From Chrysomallon squamiferum (Eukaryota > Mollusca > Gastropoda > Neomphalida > Peltospiridae), in the NCBI GenBank assembly GCA_012295275.1, contig CM022667.1:401501-455000 (forward strand): a stretch of 53,500 nucleotides of DNA. Reading direction: 5' to 3'. The translations under genes were made by a program, and so were the position numbers. Positions 35,560 to 48,039 of the stretch are shown here, one piece after another. Every line of letters begins with the position of its first letter. Positions within the stretch are counted from its first letter, which is position 1. The notes beneath the pieces are model-generated. The model ran no database searches. It was not told the DNA's origin and saw nothing but the letters and a program-made list of their open reading frames with translations.

Positions 35560-36050
35560 ATGGTCCTATTTATTATTATTATTTTCCTATAATTGTCTTT
35601 TCGTTGTAATGAAAATACATGGATTCTATCAAGTTTAAAGCAAATATAGACATCTAAAAAGCTTAAACAAATATGAGCACAGGAATTCTTCATTGTAATT
35701 AAAATATACATCTTTTATCAGGTTTTAAAGCTAAGTAAAATGTCAGTTGTTGGAAGATCATGAAGGTAAAATTTTTTTTTTTTTTCGTTTATAGTTATTC
35801 CTTATCTAAGGACAAACTTGATCACTAGTGAATTTTGCATCGGAAAGAATCCACCCTCCAAGTATTTTCACTGTAATAAAAATACAAATCTTTTATCAAG
35901 CCTTAAATCTGAGTGAAACGATGTGTGTTGAAAAATCATAAATCTACAATATATTTCTTTTCAGTTTTTGTTATTCAAGTCTGTCATAGTCATCTGAATG
36001 ACATTTCTTTTGAATAGAATTTTTATAGTCAAAGAATTTATCTTTGGAAA
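35560..36050 (+). repeat. S block, copy 3 (partial, diverged), right end of array
   Basis: Shares AATATAGACATCTAAA, GGAATTCTTCATTGTAAT, TACATCTTTTATCA and TTATTCCTTATCTAAGGACAAAC with S copies 1 and 2, but with many more substitutions. It marks the right boundary of the array just before the T41 tract. Confidence 0.7.
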
Positions 36051-36088
36051 AAGGTGATTTTTTGTTTCTTTCTTATTTTTTCTTTATT

Positions 36089-36090
<2 letters not shown>

Positions 36091-36131
<41 letters not shown>
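36091..36131. repeat. T41 homopolymer
   Basis: Uninterrupted T-run just beyond the array's right end, followed by (TAAA)n. The local base skew changes here from T-rich to A-rich on the plus strand. Confidence 0.9.
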
Positions 36132-36134
<3 letters not shown>

Positions 36135-38675
36135 TATAAATAAATAAATAAATAAAATTATATGCATATGTATATATATTTATTTAAAAGTAAAAAAAAA
36201 TATTATTTTCTTAACACTCTTGAGTAATGTTAATATAAATGTCTTTGTTGTTTGTTTTTCTTACGGTTCAGAAAAATCTCTGTAATTTTATACTTGCAGA
36301 CATAGGCAGATAGCTTGGTTTTGGGTTTTATCGTTTACTCATTTCATAGGCTGTAGTTCTTTTAGTCTTGACTTTAATGAAACTAGATCATAATATTATC
36401 AAAATATAGGGTTTACCAGATCGGTATAAATGTTGAGCTTAAATTAGACTGTATCTTGTTTAATTTACACAGCTAGCTGAGTTTTATCAAGCTTTTAATA
36501 TAAAGTGTGCTAAATCTGAGACAAAAAAAAATCACCAAACGTATTTTTGTCTACTTGTAACTGGGAAATTTATGCACAATTATTTATTTGTTTGTTTATC
36601 TGGAGCAGGCAGGCATTACCAAGTTGTTTCATACCCAAATATGATCAAATAACTAGGAAAACAAATTTAAAGTGGCTACATACAAATTAAAACACTGAAT
36701 ACTGTCTACCAACAAGTTTTTTGTAAAATAAAAATACTACAAGATGGTAGATGTTCATTTGTTAAATGAGTACCAGGAAAGCTTCAACTATTTTTTTAAG
36801 TACATGCACCAATTTCTGAAAACACTACAATGATGTAACTATATTAGGCATTCAGATTTCCAGCTGAAGATCTCAAAAGGTTTTTAGTAATGAAGTTTTT
36901 CTTCATCTTTTTCATTCATTGTGTAGACAAATTAGACATACATTTAATTGTTACACTATTTTTGCTTTCACTGAGACACCATATTTATATATCTTCTTTT
37001 TTTTTTCCTTTTCTTCTGTTCCACTAATGTTGAGTTTATATAAATTCAGAACAAGTTGATTCTAAGCGTGAATTCAAAGCCCCCAGTCCAAGCCCCCAGT
37101 CCTGACATTATCTGGAATGATTCTGATTAGCAGTTCATTTCCATACTGATGTTTTCTTCTTCCTTTTCAGCTTCACTTTTTTATCTTTCGATTTTGAAAG
37201 AATATTTATTATTTTACTAACTTCAGTTACAAAATGTCAGTGTAAACATTATTTCTGTAATGATGATAATTATTTGTTACTTCATTATAAATGATGAAAT
37301 AAACTGAAAGCTTGAATAAGTAAATGTAAATAAAAAAACATTTATAAAGAGATACTGTTTTTCTTCTTTGTTGGTGTTTCATTAGATGTATGTGTTTTCT
37401 ACAGATATTCTTTATACATCAACATATGGGTTTTAAGTAATAGAGAATCAATGTTTGCTAAAAATAAAGTGAATTTATAAACAAAAATGGAGGTTACTAC
37501 TCATAGTAGTATACCAGGCAAGGTAGTGTAAATATAACAGAGTGTGTGAGTGTGTGTGTGTAAGAAATTAATAATCTGATGAATTTATTTACATGTTCAA
37601 TAACATTGAATATATTTCTCACATCACAAACACAGATAAATACAAATGATAAATTTATTGCCAAATAGCAATAATATATTTCTTATAATTTATTACAAAT
37701 TCCATACAAATTATAAATATATATAAAAGTAAAAACAAATAACAGCAGCAGATAATGAAATATAAAGGTTTTTTTTAAATATATGTTCTATGTATAAAGA
37801 TAAATTAATAATGTTTTCATTAAAATTTCATTAAAAAAATAACTTAGCAACAACATGTTAATAAATCTATACAAGAAAAATGAAAAGTTTAAAAAAAAAA
37901 TAAAGTAAAAAAAAAAATGATAAAACATAAAGCAAATATATATATTCTAAATAAAAAAAATATATTTTTGTTTTCAAGATTTACAAACCATCATTAACTA
38001 TGGAAATAATAAATTTAAAAATATTTTCTCATAATTAAATAAAAAAAATAAAAAACTGAAATTTATTTACAGCAATATACCTGTATATACAATATCATCT
38101 AATAAACAGAAATTCACAAATACATAAAAATATGACAATGAATTAAAATAAATATCTATAATTAAAAATAACTGTAAAGCATGTTTATCAGATTCAGTTT
38201 TTAAACTTCATTTATACAATGTCATTAAATCACATTTTCAAGACTTTCTATCAATGTAAAATAAAATTCTTTGGAAATTTTTGTCTTTGAAATCAGAAGT
38301 TATTTAAATACAAAATATCTGATTTAAGGACTTCAATTTGATTTAAATAACTGCCCAACAATCCTCATAACTGAAATTTCATTCAACTGTTGACAATAAC
38401 ATACTCGAAGTAAGGTCATCATTTTAATTACTTCAGAACTAAAGAACAGCCTCTTCCAATAATAGACTCAGATAAACTTTTTCTATTCATTTATTTATAA
38501 TAACTGAAGATTCAGCAAAAAAGAAATTTAAAAACATTTCCTATCACAGTACTTTCTTCATAATAAAATAAGACTTCTTGATATTTTATATATATACTGT
38601 TATTACTCAGGCAGTTGAAATCACAAATAATTTTTAGAAATTTTTGTTTTTACTGTTTTGTATGTTTTTAGTTCA
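36132..38675. other. Intergenic region between convergent ACD/array and CNBD1; no gene seen
   Basis: AT-rich, with (TAAA)n at 36137, a small direct duplication AAGCCCCCAGTCC at 37078-37103, and A-rich low complexity at 37600-38600. The sequence left of 38676 is the CNBD1 3' UTR side. A minus-strand AATAAA (TTTATT on plus near 38490) is a candidate poly(A) signal. Confidence 0.5.
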
Positions 38676-38861
38676 CTATTTAGCCCACTTTCCATAACCA
38701 GGACGTATGCCTCTAGCGTTGATGACCTCGAAGATGATGTTGTGCTTGAATTCATTCCATTCTCGCTTGAGTTCCTGCTGCATATACTCATCTTGTATTT
38801 CTTCCTGCAACAGATGGTCCAGAATGAAAATAAATGTATTTTAAGTGTATGCATGTTATAA

Positions 38862-38901
<40 letters not shown>

Positions 38902-41900
38902 GGGATATATGGGTATATATAATACATATGTATATATATATGTAAAAAAAATATTAAAGATGATTTCTATACTGATTAAGTCTAACTTGGTAAAACCTTT
39001 TGTGTACTTTTTGCTATATATTAGCAGTCAGGGATTATTAAATGTGTGCCTTCCCACATACAGAAAAATACATCTTTGATACTGCAAATGGTGCTAATAG
39101 TTTAGGTGTTCTTGGCAATGTAAGGTCAAAATGAGTAAATCAGTTTTCTAATATTTCAGAAATATGAATAAAATATTTTAATTTCCTAATGTTTCAGAAA
39201 CTTTATATTACCTTAGTTAGATTACCCCATGTTTTTGTGTTTGACTGTTTAAACAGCTGTATAGTTACATCATCAAGTTCTGTAAAAAAAAAAATATATA
39301 TATATATATTAAAGTAATGGTTAATGTTTAAATAATGAAAATAAAAATTAAATGGTAATGAAACAAAACCAGTCATATCCTAACTGTTGACATCCATGAT
39401 AAAGCAAACATTATTAAAGAAAAAGGCAAAAACATTTCCAATTTAAATTATTTATTTATCAGGGTTTTTTTAGGGTTTTTTTTAGGGTTTTTTTAACTTG
39501 TGTAAATAAGAATTATTATTTTTAATATTATCATCATCATCATCATCAGTAGAACCACTGATTATTATTATTATTATTACAATTGTAATTATTAATTTAC
39601 CTATCATTATTATTACAATTACATAGAATAAACCTGACCTGCTACTATTGTATTAATTAAATATTTCTGTCTACATTGTTAATATTACTGTAATATAACA
39701 TTAATCTGAGCCTAGCTTTAAAAAAAAAATAATAATAACAAAATTAATATCTATAAACTATCATACCTTTTATTTTTTCTGGCTTTATAACACCTAACTC
39801 TATATCGGTTGCAGTGACAATAGAACATAAAATTGGCTCATCTTGTAAAACACTAATTTCCGCAAACGAATCTGATGTTTTGAGTTTTCCCATGACAACT
39901 TGCTTTGTTTTACGCTCCTGTATCAATCATAATTAAAAAAAACATATTAGTAATAAATTCTATTCAATTTAGCTTTAAATAATAATAATAATAATAATAA
40001 TAAAGACAACAACAACAATAACAATAATAATAAATAATAAATAAGACAAAAATGGCAACAGAAAAAAGGTACTGACTGAAGGAAAATAATTTTTTAACAA
40101 AGAAAGTAAAACATATTTTTTAAAATAAATTTATCTAAATATTTTAAATGTAAAAGGTTTTGGCTGAATAAAAAAAGATGTAAAGAAAAGCAAGAAATAG
40201 ATTTCAGAAACAATTATTGATAATATTTGGTTATAAGAAAAATATTCATAAAGAATTTAAGATAGAAGATGTTGACTGAATGAGAAAAATTAAATAACAA
40301 CACACAGATTTGTCATGAATTGTAATTTTAAAGAAGGAGATATATTTATTTTTGCTTTTATTTTTATTTGTTTAGTTTTTCATGGTTTACAATGAAGACA
40401 GTTTACAGTAGTGTATCTGTGCTATTATATACAGAAAGCTGAAATTCATTTTAAAATTATTGCTTTATCTGAAGACAGACATAAATATTTGCTACTAATA
40501 AAGTATAACAATTAAAATAAACTTTGATTTAAATGATATGTTTTTCACAGAAATATACAAAAGCTATAAAAGACTGAGGAAACATAAATCTTTTTTCAAT
40601 GATTTCCTCTGTTACGGTCCTTTTTTTCTATGGAAGTTTTCTGTGTAAAATGATGTCATAAAAGACAGCAGACTTTATTCTTATTTATATTGTGATACTT
40701 TGTTTTTAGTAAAGACTGGCAGTTGATTAGAAATACAAACATTTATAAAAACACAAAACTACAAAGAGAATCATTTATAAAATTATTTTATATAATTAAA
40801 AACTATATTATTTTTACTTGCTTCTTTATTTCTTTATTTATTTCTTTATTTATTAGCTAGTTACTTTTAAAAAATTAATTATTTAAAAGGACTAGTAACA
40901 AAGTAAGCCATAAAAATAATACTTATTAATATAAATTACATACTAGCGATATCAGTGATAATAATTTAACTTCATACAGACTGAGAGATAGCCTTGTATA
41001 GATGTAGATGGATGACAGTCAAGCTAAAATTTATAAAGGACAAAGGTGTCTCTGTATTTGTACTTATAGATAACTTGTCATGCATACATAAAAGCATATG
41101 TAGCATTATGTGTAGTTATAGATAAGTACAGGTTGAGAAGCCCATATTCATGATGCTTAGGAATGGAGTTTTTTTTCAGGTTTCAGAACTGTTAAGATTT
41201 TGAAATACAAGGAGATAATCTGAGAATATGATCTAAGACTAAATTTGAATTCCATTTATGTTACTATACAAATCTTATACAAATATTGTTTTGGATTTTT
41301 TTTTTTTTTTTTTTTAATAATTTTGTTGCATAAAATAAAGATTTTTACAGGCAAAACAATATGAAAAACTGTAAGATGTCATTATCTGGAAAAAGATTTA
41401 CGATTTCAGAGCTTTACAGATTTCTGAATTTTAGATAAGGGATCCTGAACATGTAATTAAGTCTAAAGGAAAATATGTGTGTTGTTTAAAATAAACACAA
41501 ATTTACCTTTTTTCCACTAGGTAAGGTGTGCATGACTTCAAGTTGTCTGAGTACATGACACTCTCCAGACTTGATGAAGGCAATAAATGGAGCTTTGTAG
41601 CCTTCTGAGGCCACCACTGAAACCAGATCAGAAAGAAACAATCACTATAAGCAAGAAAGAAAATCAAAAAACCAACTGTAAATTGTTTTTATTATTATTA
41701 TTGTAATTAATTAATAAAATGGTACACTTTACACCAAGTAAAGATTATGGAGTTTTGTAGATGTCACTTAAACCAGACCAGAAAGAAATTTAATTTAGAA
41801 GCAGGATGAAAAAAAAAAAGAAGAAGGTAATACTGCAATTAATCACTCAGTTAAATAGAACAGGTTTACATTCAATAAAGATTATGGAGAAGTGTAGCTT

Positions 41901-44900
41901 CAGATGCTACAAGTGAAACCAGAGCAAAAAGAAATTTAAATTATAAGCAAGACTTAAAATAAATATATATATATATATGTCACTGGAATTAATCACTCAG
42001 TTAAATAGTATATTTACATTCAGTAAAGAATAAGAAGTATTGTAATCTTTAAATTACCTCAACTGAAACCAATAAACTATTTCAGATAAATAATTTGATA
42101 GTCTTCAAGCAAGTAGACATATAATTAACTTCAGGTAAGCTCACCTGTGTTGGGTGGGTATTCTATCCACTCTATGAGGTTTGCCACTTGCATGACTGGT
42201 TGCCTAGGCCACATGGAATACTGTTCTCCTGACAGAACCAGGTTCAGCTTCTCTGTCTGCTCTCTTTGTTGTATTTGCTGGAAAGATAAACAATTAAAAA
42301 AAAAAAATAAAGATTTATTATAAAATTTATAATTTTAAAATCAAATACATTTTAAAAAAAAAAAATAAAAAATGGTCAAATTAACATTATTTTTTATCAA
42401 CACACCAGTGTATATTTTTAAAAAAAAAACATATTAAAGATAGTTTCTATATTGATTAAGTAAAACCTTTTGTGGACATTTTTCTACATATTAGCAGTAA
42501 GGGATTATTAAATGTATGCCTTCCCATATACAGAAGAAAACACATCTTTGGTACTGCAAATGGTGATAACAGTCTAGGTATTCTTGGCAATGAAAGGTCA
42601 AAATGGAATGAATACTGAGACATATCAATAAATGCTGTACACAAAATTGTATTAGCTTATTGAATTGTAAGATTTAATATGTATAAAAATTTCACTGAAA
42701 AAGTAAATAAAATAATTTATGGAATAATTAATAATAAAATTAATAATAATAATAATGATGATGATGAAATGTAAAAATAAATAAATAAAGATCAAAAATG
42801 TATAATGAAATAAAATCCTGTTAGGACTTTTTCATCACTCTGTGTAAAATGATGAGACATAATACAATACTTGATACCTCTATAACTCTGCTGTAATCAG
42901 AGGTGGAAATCTTGAGAAATTCACAGTTTGGTTCTTGAGTCTTCACACTGAACAGTCTGAAACAAATAAATTTAAATTTTTAATATATAATTAAGTACAT
43001 ACAACACAAAATTAAAAAAAGCAGTTGATATCTAAACTTAGAGTTTAAACTGTTATGAATCAATATATTTTCAAATACAAACTAAAATATAATATTTTTT
43101 AATATTATACCTGCTTGTGGGTTCTTGTTTTATATATATCAAATTTTTGTGTGTGTTCACCAACATGTGTGTGTGTGTGTGTGTGAATATTTTAAAATAT
43201 TTGTTCCTTGTGATTTAAATAATGGTCCAGGACTATCAATTTTCCAAAACATTCACCAACATTTTTAAATTAGTCTGGATTAGAATATTTTAAAAGTGAA
43301 TTTGTTTAAATCAAGATTTAAATAAGTTTGGTCTAGAGGAATAATATTTTTAAATGGACCAGTCTCCATATTTTTTAATATTTAAATTAGATTATAATAA
43401 GTTTAAATCTAGTGAATATAAGTTTAAATCTAGTGAATATAAGTTTAAATCTAGATTATAATAAATTTAAATCTAGATTATAATAAGTTTAAAACTAGAT
43501 TGTAATAACTTTAAATCTACATTATAATAAGTTTAAAACTAGATTGTAATAACTTTAAATCTACATTATAATAACTTTCATTTCTACAGTATGATAATTT
43601 TAAATCTAAATTATAATAATTTTAAATCTAAATTATAATAACTTTAAATCTAGATAACAATAATTTTAAATCCAGATAATAATAATTTTGTTAAATTGAT
43701 GTCTCAACTAAAATCGACCATTTAAAACAGTTTTTTTAGAAAGATAATTGAATGTATATTACACGTACATTTCCGAATGCGCTAGTGGGTTCAGGTGTGG
43801 GTGATCTCTGATGGGTGATGGGTGACACAGCATCTATCTGTTTTAAGTTGGAGGAGTTGAGGTAAGGATGAGACAGTGGCTGCACAGAGCCTTTCAGGAT
43901 CATGAACAAAGCATTGTTTCCAAACACTAAAAATATAATATATAATGATATTATACCTGCATACATACATACATATATTACATACAGATAGATAGATACA
44001 TACATACATACATATAATTATAGACATCCAGAGATATATATATATACGTATACATACAGGCATACTTACATACCTACATACATATATAGATATATATGCC
44101 AACATATACACATATAAACACACATACATACATATAAACACATTTATACATATACAAATATCCACACACATATAGTTTCATTTTCATTAATACCATTAAG
44201 ATAAAACTTGAAATATTCATAGGATGTTTATCAGTAATAAATATTTATAACATTTTGAAAATAATAATTACTTTTAATTCATTCTCAAAAATCAGTAAAT
44301 TGTTAACAATTAATATACATCTGTTTCACTGAGGCAGGATGTTTGTCTTTCTGTCTGTCTGTGTGTGTTTTGTGTGTGGACTGTGTGTTTGTGTGTACAC
44401 ATACATATATACATCTATCAATTTTTATTCACACTCACAAATCTATAACATAGAAACATTATTTCAATGTTTAGACTAAATTTCATCAATAATTCGTTAA
44501 ACCATTTATTTACAAACATGTATGTCTACACTGTAGCGATCTGAATAATGATGACTGTCAGTTTTAATTTACAAATTTGAACTGAGTACCTGTAAAATTG
44601 TTATCATTCCATATCTCAAGTTGAGCCACAACACACAGTTCTTTGAGTACATTTTCAGGTATGTGAGCAAAGAAAGGGAAGTTTTTCAGTATGGAGAACA
44701 TTTTGTCATTTTCTGATGGGGTCCTCTCAAAAGGGCTGGAAAATAAAATTGTATTTAACTGTTCAGATTGTGGAACCATTTTATTTTAATTATAAAATTA
44801 TTACTGTTATTGTCATTTTTAAATTTTAAAAAATTGTTGTTATGTTATTGTTGTTATAATTTTTTTTGTTTTTTTTTGTTATTGTTGCTGTTGTTTCTGT

Positions 44901-45191
44901 TGTTTTTGTTACCTATTTTTATTATTATCATAATCATTATTATCTTTATTTTTAATTACTGTTATATGAATTAATAAAGCTAAGCATAAATTTTTATTTA
45001 CTAATTTATGTCAGTGATTTATTTATGGATATTATTACCATCATTTACAATCATACAAGGTATTATCATTATCATTATATTTATAATCATCTTTATCATT
45101 ATCATCATCAACATCATCATATCATGTATTATTAACATAATTGTCATCATCCATAAAAATCACCATCATCATTATCATTGTCATTGTCATC

Positions 45192-45223
<32 letters not shown>

Positions 45224-45561
45224 CATTATCATTATCATCATTATTGTTATCATTATCATCAATGAATGTTAAGTATAAATTCCTATTTTACTATTTTCTC
45301 AGCAGTTTTCGCAGGGTTTTGATGAAGTTCGATCGTATCAAGGCTGGGTCTTCGTTTTTCCTTGTTTTCCGATACACAGACAGATAATCACTAATATTGT
45401 GTGACTCGAGTTTGTCCAAGTCACTTTTCACAGCAGTCTTTGTGTGTCCATCAACTTTGTGTGTGGGTCCTGACAAATATAAGATGTTTAAAAAAACAAA
45501 AACATGACAGTATTGTAATAGTGTTATCAAAGAATGTGTGTGGGTGTTTATCTAGATGTTA

Positions 45562-45604
<43 letters not shown>

Positions 45605-47096
45605 TGCATGGGTGAATATATGTTTTATGTTTGTGTATATGTGTGAATTTGTTTATCTGTGTATGTTGCATGTTTATGCATTTGTGCCTTTAGTAGTGTG
45701 TGTGAATGTCTGTTTTGTGTCTGTGTGTTTGTGTTTTGTTGTCTATTGTGTGTGTGCTTTAGTGTGTGTACATTTGTATGTGTATATCTGAGTATGTGTA
45801 AATGTGAGATGTGTTTGTGTGTGTGTGTGTGTGCAGGAGTGCATTTTTATCACACATGTATTTAAAGGTATGACATATTAGAATTATGTGTTATTAAATA
45901 TGTAAACTTGTCATATGTTGTTATTCTTATGTTGTATAAGTTTGTGTATATATATCACGTAATTATGAAATTAAAAAGCTGTTTATATTTAAATAAATAA
46001 ATAAGCACTGCATAAAATCTGTATGGAAGCTTCATTATAAAGAAACTTAAATGATTAATAAATATTCAGTTTATTAATACTGTAGAGTTTCACTGTCATC
46101 ATACCTGTTGCCTTGTGACTCACACTGTCAGTAGAATGTTTCAACTTTCTGAAAACAAAAAAACAATTAAAAATTTATACAAATATTTGTGCACTTTAAT
46201 ATAATTAGTGAATGATACAAGCTTATACAGAATGTATAACATAATAATGGATATAAATAAATAAATACTGTATTAATCCAACAATGTATTAGTGATACAA
46301 TGTAATACTTTATACAATAAGTGTACATAATCAGTCTGTTATACAGTGTAATAGTTTGTACACTATAATGGACATAAATAAATATTGTTATAATAACATA
46401 TTAGTACATTTATATAATCAATGAGTGATAGAGTGTAATTCTTTGTTCAGAATGTAGTACAATAATGGATATAAATAAACAAATACAGTTGTAATAAACT
46501 AAGGTTGTGCCTGCTAACAAAACTTACTCTCTTTTCTCTGAATGGACTGGCAAACCAATTAGTTTCGGTGGCTGCACAAATATCTTCTTATAATTCTTCA
46601 TAAAAAGCTCATGAGCTTCTGGTGAAGTTTCTGGATTTTCACTGTCAAAGTAATGTTTATAACAATGTCAGACATGATTATTTAACCATTTAAGGAACAA
46701 AGAAAACTTAGGTTACAACATATTCAATTTTCTTTTAAATAAATTATTAAAAAAAAAAGATATATTTTTTAAAATTTACACTAACTGTTACAGTGAAAAC
46801 AATTTTAATTTAGCTGATCATAGGATATGATTTATAAATTTAACACATAACATATGAAGGGCATGTGATAAAGAAAAAACAGATTTGTTAAAAATCGTAA
46901 TAGAAAAATACTAACTGGTTTCTCAGTCCATCAATGGTACACAGCCAGGCAAGTTTCTGATAATCAATGGTCGGAACATCCTTGATTTTAGGAACTAGAA
47001 AATATAAAATCTATAATAAATTAAATATAATATTATTATTATTATTACTATTACTATTACTATTACTATTACTATTACTATTACTATTACTATTAC

Positions 47097-47144
<48 letters not shown>

Positions 47145-47256
47145 TTGTATGGTTTGGGAGCCTCTCTCTCAATCTTTTTTCTTCTCTCTCTCTCTCTCTT
47201 CTTGTGTTCCAATTTAAGCTTCTCTATCTAAGTATATATGTGTGGGTGTCTGCCTA

Positions 47257-47288
<32 letters not shown>

Positions 47289-47331
47289 CACATATATATT
47301 AAAATGTGTGTGTCTCTCTCGATATATATGA

Positions 47332-47381
<50 letters not shown>

Positions 47382-48002
47382 ACATGTTTATGTGTGTGCA
47401 TGTTTATAAACATATATTATGACAAGTTTCAGGATTGTTTTTCAGTTGTGGATGACACATAGACACTTTGTCATTACAGCTCTGACTAGTTTCCTGTAAA
47501 TTTCTTCTTTTAAAGCATCTATCATTATAATCATACATATTTTGTTAAATCTCTTGAGCATCTGCTGTCTTCTCCTGCACCTATAACATCAGTTTCAGTG
47601 GTCACATTATTTCAAGTTATATCAAAATCTCCATAGTGCCATATTATATTTTTATCAGGCCAGAACAATGGCTGGGTACTGTTTACTTCTATTGTGGTCT
47701 AATTGTTGCTGTTAAATGGAAGTTAAAAACCATCTCAACAGTCAGCAAACTCAATATTAAATGTCGTCTTTATTTTATTGATATTTTTCTTATGCATTTG
47801 GTAATAGATGTAAAATTAAAATACAGGCAGGACAAAATATCAGGGTAAATTTTAAAAATAATAATACCCCCCCCCCAAAACTAAAAAAAAAACAAAAATA
47901 AAACAGAAACAAAGAATCAAAGAAAAAGAAAGGAAAACATAAAATAAAATAAAAATAAATAAATAAATAAATTAAAATAATAATAGCAATAATGATAATA
48001 AC

Positions 48003-48039
<37 letters not shown>

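Larger units (their letters stand above)
17280..36050 (+). repeat. Large hierarchical T-rich tandem array (about 18.8 kb), no known gene or element recognised
   Basis: Three nested levels are visible. The core (about 200 bp) is TCTGTAATAGATTTATAATT-like, followed by GCAAAATGxTTGxAGxATGTGGTxCT and often by TTTTTGTAGATTATTGTG. It recurs well over 30 times with variants. Units of about 1.43-2.3 kb start with AGTAGTTTATTTAATTAG near 19197, 20639, 22299, 23739, 26052, 28959, 30387 and 32408. A further diverged copy of the GATAGCTxATGTTTGGTCTTG module lies at 17321, giving nine copies. Units fall into subtype a (CAATTGATTTTGTTCTGCAG; 19.2, 22.3, 26.1, 29.0 kb) and subtype b (GATGTTGTTCTACAG and GCTGAAG; 20.6, 23.7, 30.4, 32.4 kb). 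A separate 1 kb S block occurs before the first and sixth units. No transposase, reverse transcriptase, terminal repeat or tRNA-like head is seen. The plus strand is strongly T-rich throughout. Confidence 0.85.

Noticed and set aside
17280-36050. CRISPR-like array
   Set aside because: Repeats are long, diverged and hierarchical, with repetitive rather than unique spacers, in an animal genome; no cas genes.
43791-44171. 126-codon Tyr/Cys/Ile-rich minus-strand frame
   Set aside because: Translation of a (CATA)n tract that runs into CNBD1 exon 7 in the wrong frame.
45008-45387. His/Tyr- and Ser/Leu-rich plus-strand frames
   Set aside because: Translations of (ATC)n microsatellite, ending antisense to a CNBD1 exon.
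46967-47257. Poly-leucine plus-strand frame
   Set aside because: Artefact of the (ATT/ACTATT)n microsatellite.
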